This document shows positions 45,506-57,199 of a DNA stretch of 64,000 nucleotides, in pieces. The position numbers and the translations under genes are program-made. The DNA is taken from the NCBI GenBank assembly GCA_050084515.1, contig CM114272.1, forward strand, positions 35,898,001 through 35,962,000, given 5' to 3'. The DNA is from Blasia pusilla. Taxonomy: Eukaryota; Marchantiophyta; Marchantiopsida; Blasiales. The notes beneath the pieces were generated by a model. That model was not told where the DNA came from and searched no databases. It saw only the letters and a program-made list of their open reading frames with translations. Each line of letters opens with the position of its first letter. The stretch's first letter is position 1.

Positions 45506-47240
45506 AGTAAAAGATTGAGGAAGCCTGGTCTATTTTTTGCCTTCCCCTCTCTATGGATCCATTTCTGCGATTGCTCCACATATAACGACAATGGTTGCCT
45601 CCATTTGTGCAGCCCCACACATTCAACCAAGATCCTCCATATCTCTGGCTGCTCCATAAGATGTTGATGCCAATGATATGACATCGAGTAACATCAATGC
45701 CATAGGGGCAATCTGCTACTGCAACTACTATATCTAAGCAAAACCATCCCAGCCTCACGTTGTGCGTCTCCCTCGATGCATCTAGGTGGTGGATCTCTAC
45801 GTCCTCCACAGGCATATCCACCACTCCTTCAAGAAAATCCAACTCCTCGTCTCCCAATGGGACCACTTGGTGCACGACTTCTAGGCCCACATGGACCGCC
45901 AACTCGCTCTGGTGCTATCACTCACTTGCGGTCCGAACATAACTCAGGGTGGAGGCTAAGACATCAGGCGCGTGTATGACCATAACGCTTACAGTGGTCA
46001 CATTGGTAAACTCATGGTGCGGGCCCATCTCCTCGTCCAAACTGGGGCACACATCCACTATCCTAACGGTTGCAGCCATGTTGGCAGTAGGCTCCATCAC
46101 ACGCCTAATAAATAACACTTGGCTGTTGCTGCTGCACCGCATACGATGGCGTAGGTCTCTATGGCACATGCTCACGATAACCTCCTTGAGCTCGTGCTGC
46201 CACACTCCTCTCCCGGAATACACGTTGCTACAGTGGTGGTGCAGTTAATCGTGACTACTCGTGTATGTGACTCATGACTGCTAAAATCTCCTGAACCATG
46301 TTACGTTCAATGCACTTCGTTATCTCGAATATATCTCTCAACGTAGTTGAAGTGCGCATAAGAAGTACCACATCCCTCACCCCTCCCGCATGTCTCATTC
46401 TAGCACTGTGTACCATGCTTGGATTGCCTCGGCCTTCGTCACCCCCTGAGTGACGCTAATCAAACGACATAAGTGAGTGAATGCCTCCTCCAAACTCTCT
46501 CCCGTACGCCTATGGAAGTCGTGGATGCTTCAAAAATTCTCAATCCGTACCCCTTGGTATTTCCTTCGTAACTTCGCGAAAAACTCGACCACGAGGTTGA
46601 ACCTAGGACGAACCTGATTGGACGATGCCATTGCCCTAGTCTGACTCACTCCTCCTAGCACATCTATGTTGGAGAAGAAGTAGTCTCTCCTAGCTCCTCC
46701 TTCTCATCTGGAAATGGCTCAAGTCCATGACACATAATGCGAGTCATAGTAGAGTCTCCAAGCCCCAATCTCATGTGCGTACCTTTGGAAAAACTCATGG
46801 TTATCCTCCATCGGTGGGACCCCCTCTAAGTGTTGGAACATTTGATTCCATGTTGTAAATGGGTTGAACTCTGAAATCTCTAGCCCACACACTCCAACTC
46901 ACATCACACCAACTCCTAAACTCTGCAAAGAAGTCGTGCAATTCTATTGTACGTATAACTCCCGAAAACCTACGTAGTCCTCTATTGTGGTCGTCCTTCT
47001 CGTACGCCCAAGTGGAAGGACCATTCAATATGTATGGTGATACATCAATCAACTCCTCTACGCCTTGCCCCTCGCGTAAGGATGACACATAAGGAGATCG
47101 AGGCGGTCCCTCGCGAGGAGACCCTTGAAATCTCGCGCCACTCCGCGTAAAACCTCTAGAACTACTTTTAGGTCCACCACCTTGTCTCTCAAAGTCTTGA
47201 AAGGACTCCATGATGACCCTTGTGTCCTTCTCACACAATC
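45490..47240 (-). pseudogene. gypsy gag, copy 3
   Basis: The N-terminus is best seen here: MESFQDFERQGGGPKSSSRGFTRSGARFQGSPREGPP (47.1-47.21 kb), whose ATG corresponds to ACG in copy 1. Capsid remnants lie at 46.4-47.0 kb (ELHDFFAEFRSWCDVSW). The knuckle region at 45.95-46.1 kb is decayed. The C-terminal basic and helical regions at 45.5-45.9 kb match copies 1 and 2. Frameshifts occur throughout. Confidence 0.7.
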
Positions 47241-47439
47241 ACTCTCAACCTCGCAATGTATTCCCCCAATGTAAACATGCATCACCCAACCTACACTCTC
47301 CCTCGTAACAAACGACGTGATACGATAAATTGACTATTGTCATATCCTTCAACTCTAGATATCCCACATAGGTCTATGTGGAAATCAATGTCAACATCAG
47401 CTCAAAATCCAATATCCCCAACAATTATCCAATTCCTGG

Positions 47440-48247
47440 AACGGAACGAAACAAACTCTTTTAATTATATAACAATTATATAGATTTGGTATAAGGAGAA
47501 TGGTTATTCCACGTGGACGTAATTATTACCCGAGAAGAATGTTGGTCCTTTCCCGCGCCTGAGACTGACCTCCACTTTTCAAAGTCGTCCGAACAGGTCT
47601 CTGGATGCTGCGATCGTTCGGCATCCGATCGTGGAGCACAATTTGAAATTGGAGTGCTGAATTGCGATTTCGTTGCATCGTTTCGAGGGTTAGCGCGAGC
47701 GTCAGATTCAAGAGTCGAGCGAATCGCTGATAGATTCAGGAGGATTGGCTGTTATCGTCGTGATGGACTTGATGGATGTTGGTGGATATTGGTTGGACGT
47801 GGCGGAGGAGAGTGAGTGAGTGCATTGGATGTGGAAGCTTAAGTTGTCTCGGATTTTGAATGAGCGGCTGCGCTTCGAGTGAAGGCGTACTTCTGTGTTC
47901 ATAATTAGGCGCAACTCCATGCCATTTTTGGAAGGCTTTGCTGGTGAAGAATTATGGAAACTTCACGTTCTGCGGAGTAGTCGTGGAGAGCTCCTGGAGC
48001 TGGAAGACTTAGTTTTTAACAGCGACACGGGGAGAAGATGTTTCAATAGGAATTGAAGTTAGATCTCAATTGTAGAGTATGAGAAGCTTCGAAAGGAGGT
48101 GCGTTCCAGACACGACGATGGTGGTATTTGTGTGAGGATTTTGGGACGGTAGATGCCGTACTCGTGGTGTGCGGTACTTTGGGAACATAAGCTGCTTTTG
48201 GGGATGTGCCTGGGAGAAGTCCAATTGCCGCAGGAGATTTCCGTCAG
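47440..48247 (+). promoter_or_regulatory. Upstream and 5' leader region of the RAD54B-like gene
   Basis: No transposon homology is seen after about 47440. The region contains AATTATATAGATT (about 47472), a TATA-like site, followed by GC-richer DNA with short upstream frames. An ATG at 48204 is out of frame with the gene. Transcription start is not determined. Confidence 0.3.
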
Positions 48248-51200
48248 ATGAGGATCTCTAGCGCGCCCAGTAGCCTGCGGAAGCGAGCTTACGATCACAA
48301 CGTCGCCGATGCCTCCGGTGCCTGTAAAGACGACATACAGAAGAAGCAGAAAAGATTTGTATCTCCAGCCTCAGTTCCTAGTAATGGTCCTTTGCGATCC
48401 ATCGGTAATGATCTTTCAGGAATTCCGGGCGGCAGCTTTAACCGCAGCACTTCTATCAGAGTCATCGATGCGGATATGCAAGTCGTTAGAACCGATGAGA
48501 CATTCATGGTTCCTTCTGAGAAATCAGAGGGGAATCTTCCGCGCGTAAAGCATGGAGATGATCGGGGTACTAGTGGAGCGGGCCTTGATTTTTCATTTGC
48601 AAAAAGTAGGGATAGCGTGAAGCTAATAGATGGTGTATCCGAAATGGACTATGCTGCGTTAAGTAAGGGGATTCGATCCGGAATAGCAAGCAATCCTCAA
48701 TCAAAGAATGCGCGCGTCATCATTACTTCTGCTCTTCGGAGCACCGCCGTAGCGAGGTCTACATTGAAAAGCTCAAAGTTCAAGCCTCCCACACGCGTTG
48801 GAACCGCTCCTGTAGTTGCGAGAGGAGTAGATAACTCTCAACATACTCAAAGAGCTTCGAACTCTGCACTTCTTTCTGGAACTCCCAGTGACGGAGCTCC
48901 GCTTCTTCAGGTGAATGAGAAAGGCAAAGAACGGCGTTGGAACGTGGAAGAAAAAGTGCAATCGGACTACTACTGCGTGATGTACTGTATCAGGAAGATA
49001 AATGCCAAGCATAAGGGTCCTTGGTCTGATGGTATCATTATCTGTCGAGGACGTTCCTGCGTTCTTCAGGATACCGAAGGGAAAGTCATAACCAAAGACG
49101 CTGGTCATCGATCTGGAGACATGTCTGAAGGTGCCATGTTCCCTGTAAGACATCATCTTAGCTTTTGATCGGATATTTCAAATGCTGAACTGCATTTCGA
49201 ATTTTTGAATGCAAGTAGATCTATTGCCACGAGTAATTCTTGAGCAATGACAGTCCGGCTAGATATTGTAGTTAACTGGACAAATACTCTAGCAGAGAGA
49301 ATCAGGCGAAATACTGTCTCCTTCTGTAGTTCCAAGAGGTGCATCACGAAGGCAACCCTTTGTTCTGAGTATAATAAAGGTTGATTGTCTACAGTCTTCA
49401 TGGGTGGAAAAATATGACCATCGTTCATCCGACTGCTGCAGATTGGCAAGTATGAGGTTGAGGTAATGAGGAAGAGCTCGGAAGAAGAGTTTCTCAGCGG
49501 CCAATTATTTGTACAGCCCGTGGATACGAAAATCAATACCAATATCAAAGTTGCTTTGAAGAGACCTTTCAAAGTTTTTAAACGACCTGAAAGTAAACAG
49601 AAAAGGTATCATCATTTCGTAATTCTCGGAGGTTTCTGAGTCTTTAGGAAGTACAGGTTCAATTTTCTTGCAGACATGACCGGCTTCTTCTATGGCCCTT
49701 GCTATTATGAAGTACTACACCATGCTTGCAGTCACTTGTATTTACTGATGGAATAATTCTTGTTCAGAGGAAGGGCCTTCCGGTCCTTTTCTGTCTGTTT
49801 CCATGGAAGGCGCGAACAACAGGAATGTAGGAAATTCCACTTGCGATCGTTAATTCCATTTCTTAATGGCTGCCAAGTCCCTCGGTGAAATGTCACGAAT
49901 TCCAATTTAGAACCATGTAAAGCTGTGCAGAACCGCTTGACTTATTGGAGGGTATCTTCTTTGCAGTGATTTGCACATGACAGTGGTCACATCCTCTACG
50001 GTTCCGACTTCAAATCTTCATTCTACAGGAATATGTTCCTTGTCGGACCATCAAAATGTATTTGAAGCCTGACAACCTTCCACCACAGTTTCGAATATTT
50101 CTGGTCGTATTCCCACGACTGATTGCCCCGAATGACATTTGATTTGTTCATGATCCCAGTTCACGACTCTGTGGTGTAGGTGAAGGACAATGGCTTAGTG
50201 TTGAACACAAGAGAAGTTGGTGGAGGCGCTGTGCCAGTGATTGTTGATCCTGTAAGTTCCGAAAGGTGTTATTTTTGGACTTACAGTATGTTCTAGAAAG
50301 GAGAGGTTGCAGGTATAGGGATGCGCAATGAGCCTACTGAGGAAGTTGGTCCTTTTAATTTAGAGGAATTCTTCGGCTGATTGTCATCGTCGTTTTGGTT
50401 TCGCAGTACGTTGGGTCGAAACTGCGATCACACCAACGAGAAGGAGTGAAATTCATGTATGAATGCGTCATGGGCTTGAGGAGCTCGAGTTTCAGTGGTT
50501 GCTTGCTTGCTGATGCAATGGGTAAGAACTAAGCAGTCGCCGACCTTTTCAGTAATTTATACCATTTGAAGTTGGGAACATGACTAAATTGCCATGTCTG
50601 AGGCACAGGTCTTGGAAAAACCTTGCAAGTCATCGCTTTGATATGGACACTCATTCAACAGGTAACGACGCGAATCTTCTTTGCCTCCCTTTTTCTTTTT
50701 CTCTTTGCTAGTATGGTAAGATAAGTAAAATATAGGGCTATCACTCACAAGAACATTATCCCCATGCTATTTTCTGGTGTTAATTTTTAACGTCTAGTTG
50801 GAATCAGGGTCCCAGAGGCCGTCCAGCAGTGAAGCGGGTGCTTGTCATTTGTCCTTCTTCACTGGTGGAGAACTGGAGGAAGGAGGTGGGGTTTCCTTGC
50901 TCTTAAACTCTCCCGTATACTCGATGTGAACTGCTTCCATTGCACTCCTTATTATACTTTGCTGTGTGTCGGACTTCTGATATCGGCTGGTTTTACTTCA
51001 AGCATGAGTATCTTCTGGTTTCGTGAAAAGTAAAAAGGTCTGAAACCTTCACAGGTGCGAAAATGGCTTGGCAGTGAGAGATTGAACGCTCTCGTCATTC
51101 ACTCTGGAACCTCAGCCAAGGATGTGAGTAGACCACCTTTCACTGGTGATGGATGGATAAGATCAATTTCTTGCAAGTAACTTTTCAGAAGACTTCATGT

Positions 51201-54200
51201 GGTTGATGAGAAACTAAAAAAAACCTACCAGTTTGTAGCAAGTGAGAAGTTGGGTGGAATTTTCTTCTCAGGTTAAGCGGAACCTGTCTAATTTCCACGT
51301 TGGGAAGGTGTATCATCTTCTCATCACATCCTACGAGCTTCTACGAAAGCACAAAGATGAATTGAAAGAAGCGAAACCCGGACTGCTTGTCTGTGATGAA
51401 GCTCATCGGTTAAAGAACTGGTAAGACGATCCGAAAGACAATGCCTCAGCTTCAGATTAAGTTCCTCGTCAGTAAGCGCGAGTCCGAATATGAGGCATGA
51501 GCTTATGTGACGGTTAACTCATTGATGGCCTTAGCGTTCCATTTTGTGCAGTGCTGGAAATAAGACGATAGATGCACTCCTGGCTCTTGGCTGTCCAAAG
51601 AAAGTTCTCCTCGTAAGTTTCTGACAATTTCCTTCGATCAAGAAAATCTCCTTCGCTGCTGTCCCCAAGCATGCCTGATTTGCCTTATCTTGTCTTACCT
51701 TCGTATCAGGGAGGCCTCCAGGCATATCGAAGCTTGTATGTTATATATCCGCTGCTGGCCGAAGTCACACTTTAGTTACATCTTCTAGGAACACTCCTGG
51801 AATTACGCGGTACTGACAACTACAGGCCCACTGTTGGGAGTCAGACGGGAACGCCCATTCAAAATGACCTGATGGAGTTCTATGCTATGATCGACTTCAC
51901 CAATCCTAATCTTCTGGGCCCTCTTTCTGCATTTAAGCGACTATATGCAGATCCTATTGAGAAAAGCCGTGATCGAAATGCCAGGTGACTTTTTGACACA
52001 CGCCGTACTTCACAAAAACCGGTTTCTACATGCGGAAAACTCTTAGATGGTTTTTGCATACTGAGCATCAATTTTCGTGACAAGCATCTACCAGCCTACC
52101 TTAGAGGTCAATTCAATATGTCAGCACATGAGAAACAATAGTTTCCTGTACAAGTGATTTCACTGTTCTGTTTTCGAGGCCAAATAGATCAATGTGGCTG
52201 TCGTCCTTCATTGGTAATCTAACGTCAGCAATGCGGCAAATTTCTATTTTCGACAGTGATGAGGAGAAGAAGTTGGGACGCGCAAGATCAGCAGAGCTAC
52301 AAGCAAGGACACGCTCTTGCATTTTGCAGAGGACCGCCGACATAAATTCGAAGTATCTCCCACAGAGGACAGAGTGAGAGCACTATCAGAACCCCTTTAG
52401 GAACCACGCCTATGGCATGTTGTTATGGATCTAAGCGTATCTTTGTTTTTTGACTGAGCTTTGTTGTGGACCCACAAGGCTCACAAGGAGGTCTTCCACC
52501 TGAAATGAAGCTCAGTTGCGGTTCGATTCTTGTTCAACATGCCTTGCGTTCGCGCGGTCCTTCCTTTTCAGGCTTTGTAAGCTCTGCCAAGAAGTACTTT
52601 TCTCAAGCTGCAGAATTTCATATCCCTTTGTGAGTCGGGAAAGAGTAGGTTTGGTCATTACTTTTAAGCATTGTTGAAAAGTTGTGGCTGATTGCTCCAG
52701 GCTTGTCGTCTTCTGCAAGCTTCAAGCACCACAAGTCTCACTCTACCAGAGGTTCCTCAAATCCAAGGTTAGATTATCTTTGTGGTATCCTCAGTTGTGT
52801 TTTGGCCCATACGCTTGTGCGTGATATGGATCCAATGTTCGTTTCGATGTTAGGGGTTTATTCACACAGGTTTTCTGCACCATAAACGTCTCCTCTTGGA
52901 CTTGCAGACAGTTGAAACACTACTTCTACCTACAAACCATTCTGCTGGAATATTATCAGCAATTGGGACTTTGAGGAAACTTTGCAACCATCCGAAGCTC
53001 GTACATGACCTGTGCAAAGAGATCTCGTCTAAAACCGAAAAAGGTCATGAGGAATTTCCAAGTCAACCTCATGGAAGGTGAATATTCTTGAAAGCAATTA
53101 ATCCAGCAAACTGTGCTGGGTCAAACTTTTAGTCTCCATGATTTACAGCTTGCATGATAGAGTCAAACTTCCTAAAATTTAGAATTAGATATGATCTCCA
53201 AGAAGCTTTTCTATAGCAACCTGGTCCTGATTTTTGACATCTACACAATTTCAGGAAGGGTTACGAGGACTGGAGAGTATCTGGCAAATTCGCTTGTCTT
53301 TACAGAATCCTATCTGCGGTCCATGAAAGCTCAAACTTTGGTTCCAGAGACAAGATTGTGGTCGTCTCCAACTTCACTCAAACTCTTGACATTATCCAGG
53401 TAGTGTTTCAACTTCCTGTACTGTCTCAGATATTTCTCATTGGACTGATGGCCATAATGTTTATGAGCCTCGCTGTGTAAATGAATTTGGTCATCTGCGC
53501 CAAACCTCTATTCCTTGATTTATCTGCCCTACAATTCCTCCAACTCTGAAGGGAGCTGCTTCTGTCTAGTCTAAGATAAATATCGATGCAGACCTTGTGT
53601 GAAATGGAGGGGTGGAGGCTGCTACGATTGGATGGATCCACTGATGTTTGTGAGAGACAATCAATGGTAGATCGCTTTAATGCTGGGTGTAACATTGAGA
53701 CAGTATTCTTACTGTCCTCGAAGGCCGGAGGCTCTGGTCTCAATCTCATAGGAGCAAACAGGTACGTGAAGTTCCTGTTTTAAGTGAAATGTAAATCAAG
53801 ACTTCACCAGATCCCTCAACGCGCAAGTGAAATAAACATTATATTTTCTTTTATGTCAATTTTTAGACTACGCCGGTGATAGTGCCTTGTCTGTCAGGGT
53901 TTCTGTAGACATTGTTTAGTCGTTATATCATTCAATGGCTTTGTACAACATTCCGCAGGTTGGTTCTGTTCGACCCTGATTGGAATCCTGCGACTGATGC
54001 TCAGGTATACTCAAGAGCTTATGCTCCAGCAAAACCTGTTTTTTACAAACACACTCATTCCATGCACAGTTCAGTTGTGCTATGAGAGGTTTCTGAAAAT
54101 GGGTACCGTTTCTACAGGCTATGGCTCGTGTATGGAGAGACGGACAAAAGAAACCGGTTGTTATCTACAGACTTTTGACAACTGGCAGGTGATAAGGCAC

Positions 54201-57198
54201 TGAATCCGATTGTTTTCTCCATGCGTTTGCAAATTTGAATAAATGAGATCATTGAACGGCAATTCATCTCGCTACGTCGGGAGATTCAATCCTCCTTGCA
54301 GTCTCTGGCCAGGACCTTGTTCGAAGTGCAAAGCATATTTTTAACCAAGTCTCTCCGATGGTCGACGCCGAAACATGAGCACGAGGATCCAATTTGTTCA
54401 CAAATCACTCTGCTGAAATCGGACGTATTGTCGAAATAATGAATGAAGCCAATGTAGGTCTAACACTTGGGGAATTGGCTGCAGTATCGAGGAAAAGATT
54501 TATCAACGACAGATCATGAAAGGAGAAGTTGCAGCAGCTGTTGAAGAGCACGGGGAAGGAAAGGGTAGTGGGGGAAGGCATTTCAGTAGAGAAGAAATCC
54601 GCGAACTGTTCACATTACGTCTGGTATGTTTTTATAGACACGTATAACTGTGTGTACTCCGACTGCTGTGTGGCTGAGATATGAGTGACACGTTGAGTTT
54701 AGCACGGTCTCTTTCGTAACGTTTAACTGCCTTTTTTGAATTGGGGTACGGACCGACTTTGCTTTGAGAGTAGGGGCTTCTAAGTTGGATTCATTCCGTC
54801 TATTTCGTTTCCCAAAACGAACTTCCAATTCTCGATTCTGGATAAATTTAGTCATGATTTAGCTGGGTTTTTCCTGCCTTTCACAGAGAGTTTCGTGTGT
54901 TAGCTTCTTCCGAGAGTTCACAAATCTTCATGATTTACTTGTCTTGATCCCTTGCTGTTGAGACATCTATCTGGCCTGGTCGCTACAGAGATTGTGTCTT
55001 GATCCCTGTGGCTCTACACGTCTCAAAATCTGTTGAATGCTTTTGCTGATCGTTCGGAGATGGTTCCGTTGTTGATTCAGGAAACCTCCTGCGACACATT
55101 CGACTTACTGTCTCAATCTGCTGGATGGCGTGGATGGAGAGATTTCTCAAATGAACTAGAAGACTTCACCTTAAAAGAAGCCATACAGACAGGAGTGGTC
55201 ACATTTGTACATAAAAAAGTTGATAAGCGAGAGATATCTGTCGACAACCCCAGCGATCCACTTAATCGTAGTCCAGAGTTTCAGACAACCGAAGATGGGT
55301 GTCAGCAAGACACTCACGTCATGTCTACCGTCGAAACATTTTCTGATTTCGATCAACCACCGAGTGAGTCTGACGATGAAGGTGGTGAGGAGCATGATAC
55401 CATAGAGCGTGAGGATGCAGAGCTCTTGACATCAAATGTCCAAAGTCTGGGAGGCGGTGATGGACCAAATATTTGCTCGTCCCCTGAAGAGATTGAAGTG
55501 CATGAGGCACAGTTGAACTGTGATAAACCGAGTGATCCTAGTAATTGTGTTCAGCATACAATAGATTGTGAAGAGTTGAATACAAATATTTCGGCAGAAA
55601 GAGTCACTAGTTTAGATAGTGAACGCCAGTCGGGGAGTTTGCTTGACTCCAAGAAGCACGAAATTAACGATGATACGAACGAGACGAATCCTACAGTAGA
55701 CCTTGTCAACCGTGCGAGAGAAGAATTCAACTGCCTATTAGAAACCGGAAAGCATACGATCATAAACCTTATGTTGAGGTCTCTTGGTCCAGTGGATTGT
55801 ACTGTGGATGAATTAGAGGCTCTGGACATGCCTTTCCTGTCTAGTCTCGAACTGGAAATAGAATTGAAGAAAGCAAACTTTGCATCCAAGGATCTATGGC
55901 ACGGATTTAAGGTATGTCATGGATATCTTCGCTACTGGATGTAAACTGCTGTTTGGTTGGATCTTTGTGATCAGTGACTTCTGGAACTCCCTACTCAAAC
56001 AAAGATTAATTTTGACTTAACGGTATACCTTCTCCAACTTCTGTGCTCCTCAGCTATTCGCAACTGGATTTCTCTCTGAAGAGGAAGACGGAATTACCAC
56101 TTACAACAACTCCAAGCTTGGTGAGTGGACCCATCTGTAGGGTTTAGGCTGCTTGTCCCTAATGTTTAATTTTATGAACTCTCAGCTCCTTATTGTTGCT
56201 AGTAACTGCGGTTCGGTTTTTGTTTTCCCTTACACCACTCGAGGCTTCTGTGAGAAACGAAAAGAGATCATCTACTCGTTCTATCATGAGGCTTGGCGGT
56301 GTGGTTGGACTTCGTGGAACTAGATTTCTTTGCGTGGGCACAAAATTTGGTCCTTGACTTCGCCGAATTTCGTCATTCAGGTTTGATCTTGGATACATGC
56401 AACGGAGACAAGACCGCAAATTCTGAAAGGTGAACTTCAAGCTCAAGAGGAGAGCTTGTTCTCTTTTCTTTCTTCCTTTTTTGTGGACGTTATCTAGAAA
56501 GTAAATCCAAAACTGCTGGAAAACGTTCTTCTCGAAATGTGAGTTTGACGAAGTATGGTTAGATTGAACTTCTACCAGCTCCACGTTCTACCGTAATCAC
56601 GAATTTGAAGTTGCCATGAAAACTCGGCATAGTATGGCCCCCCAAACTAGACATTTGACGGGATGTCCGCGGAAAGCTGTGCTGCGCAGTTTGTTTTGCA
56701 AGGGATTGCCATTAGTAAGAGCCGCTCTGAGTAGGGACCACGGTGATCAGGCTGCATTTCTTCCTCACCTACTCCACCTTTACGAAAGGGAAGAGGAACT
56801 TCTTTCGACTCCCCATGGAAGGTACAATTATACCGTCTCATCAGGAAGATTTTGTCTAAAAACGTTAGACTTGCTCAGACCATGTTGGGGATTTCCTACG
56901 CTTTTGTCACTAGTTTCGACTACATGCTTTCTCAGTACGGACTCAGAATCTGACCCTTGATTCCTTTGGATTAAATCCTTCGGTCAAGAATGATGGGATC
57001 GGAACCTCAAAGACCGTTTTGTAACACCTAAACGTTGTCACCCCCTCGTAAGAAGCTGAAATGATGGCCAGCTCTGCAAGGTTACACTAGGAACACGTAG
57101 TTTCCAAATGTCTTTTGCGTAATCATTATTATCGTTATTTCTGATGCAGAACCCATTTTGATCTCTTCTCGGATGGGATGCCTACCTCTCTTGGCTAA
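48248..57198 (+). CDS. RAD54B: RAD54B-like SNF2-family recombination translocase
   Basis: Exons joining in one frame: 48248-49144, 49442-49592, 50181-50251, 50407-50521, 50609-50661, 50808-50885, 51055-51123, 51272-51420, 51552-51612, 51845-51984, 52257-52373, 52701-52767, 52908-53077, 53255-53399, 53592-53761, 53959-54004, 54118-54188, 54485-54623, 55081-55911, 56054-56120; tentatively 56381-56429 and 57150-57198 (TAA). The start MRISSAPSS resembles the RAD54B N-terminus, and [19 protein letters not shown] (about residue 260) matches its N-terminal module. Helicase motifs: GLGKT (Lys415), DEAH (520-523), TGTPIQND (549-556), [10 protein letters not shown] (804-813), RVWRDGQ (837-843). [19 protein letters not shown] is RAD54B-like rather than RAD54-like. 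The family remodels RAD51-DNA complexes in homologous recombination. Odd points: ADAMGLGKT instead of ADEMGLGKT, and an acidic C-terminal extension of about 300 residues after TSCDTFDLL. Last two exons are uncertain. Confidence 0.85.
55081..56120 (+). other. C-terminal extension exons of the RAD54B-like gene
   Basis: The acceptor at 55080 (pyrimidine-rich, ending TTCAG) gives LFTLRL joined to [12 protein letters not shown], which lines up with the end of known RAD54B proteins. The earlier acceptor at 54988 would run into a TGA after 15 codons. The 277-codon exon continues well past the usual end of RAD54B, with a Ser/Asp/Glu-rich region ([14 protein letters not shown]) and a helical segment near its 3' end ([24 protein letters not shown]). 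The next exon, in frame, is [13 protein letters not shown]. The extension has no domain I recognise. Confidence 0.6.
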
Positions 57199-57199
57199 C

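Larger units (their letters stand above)
39200..47440 (-). mobile_element. Ty3/gypsy retrotransposon with internal DNA methyltransferase domain, copy 3
   Basis: The longest copy. Right to left: gag (45.5-47.2 kb), protease (44.9-45.1 kb), linker with an inverted segment (44.56-44.82 kb), DNMT remnant (43.4-44.3 kb), RT (42.3-43.0 kb), RNase H (41.6-42.1 kb), integrase (39.5-40.75 kb). A solo LTR (40918-41598) is inserted between RNase H and integrase. The 5' leader is homologous to copy 1 back to about 47440, just before the RAD54B gene region. Decay is heavy. No LTR pair of its own is clear. Confidence 0.8.

Noticed and set aside
48206-48247. Upstream extension of RAD54B exon 1
   Set aside because: The frame is open but has no ATG; the ATG at 48204 is out of frame. 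ATG at 48248 gives a family-like start.
52500-52560. tRNA B-box-like GGTTCGATTC
   Set aside because: No A box or cloverleaf around it; it lies in an intron of the RAD54B-like gene.
54989-55036. Short terminal exon for the RAD54B-like gene ending in TGA
   Set aside because: The alternative acceptor at 55080 restores TSCDTFDLL, which matches the family's C-terminus, so the short exon is less likely, though not excluded.
56159-56584. Minus-strand 141-codon frame
   Set aside because: It lies antisense to the 3' part of the RAD54B-like gene and has no recognisable domain.
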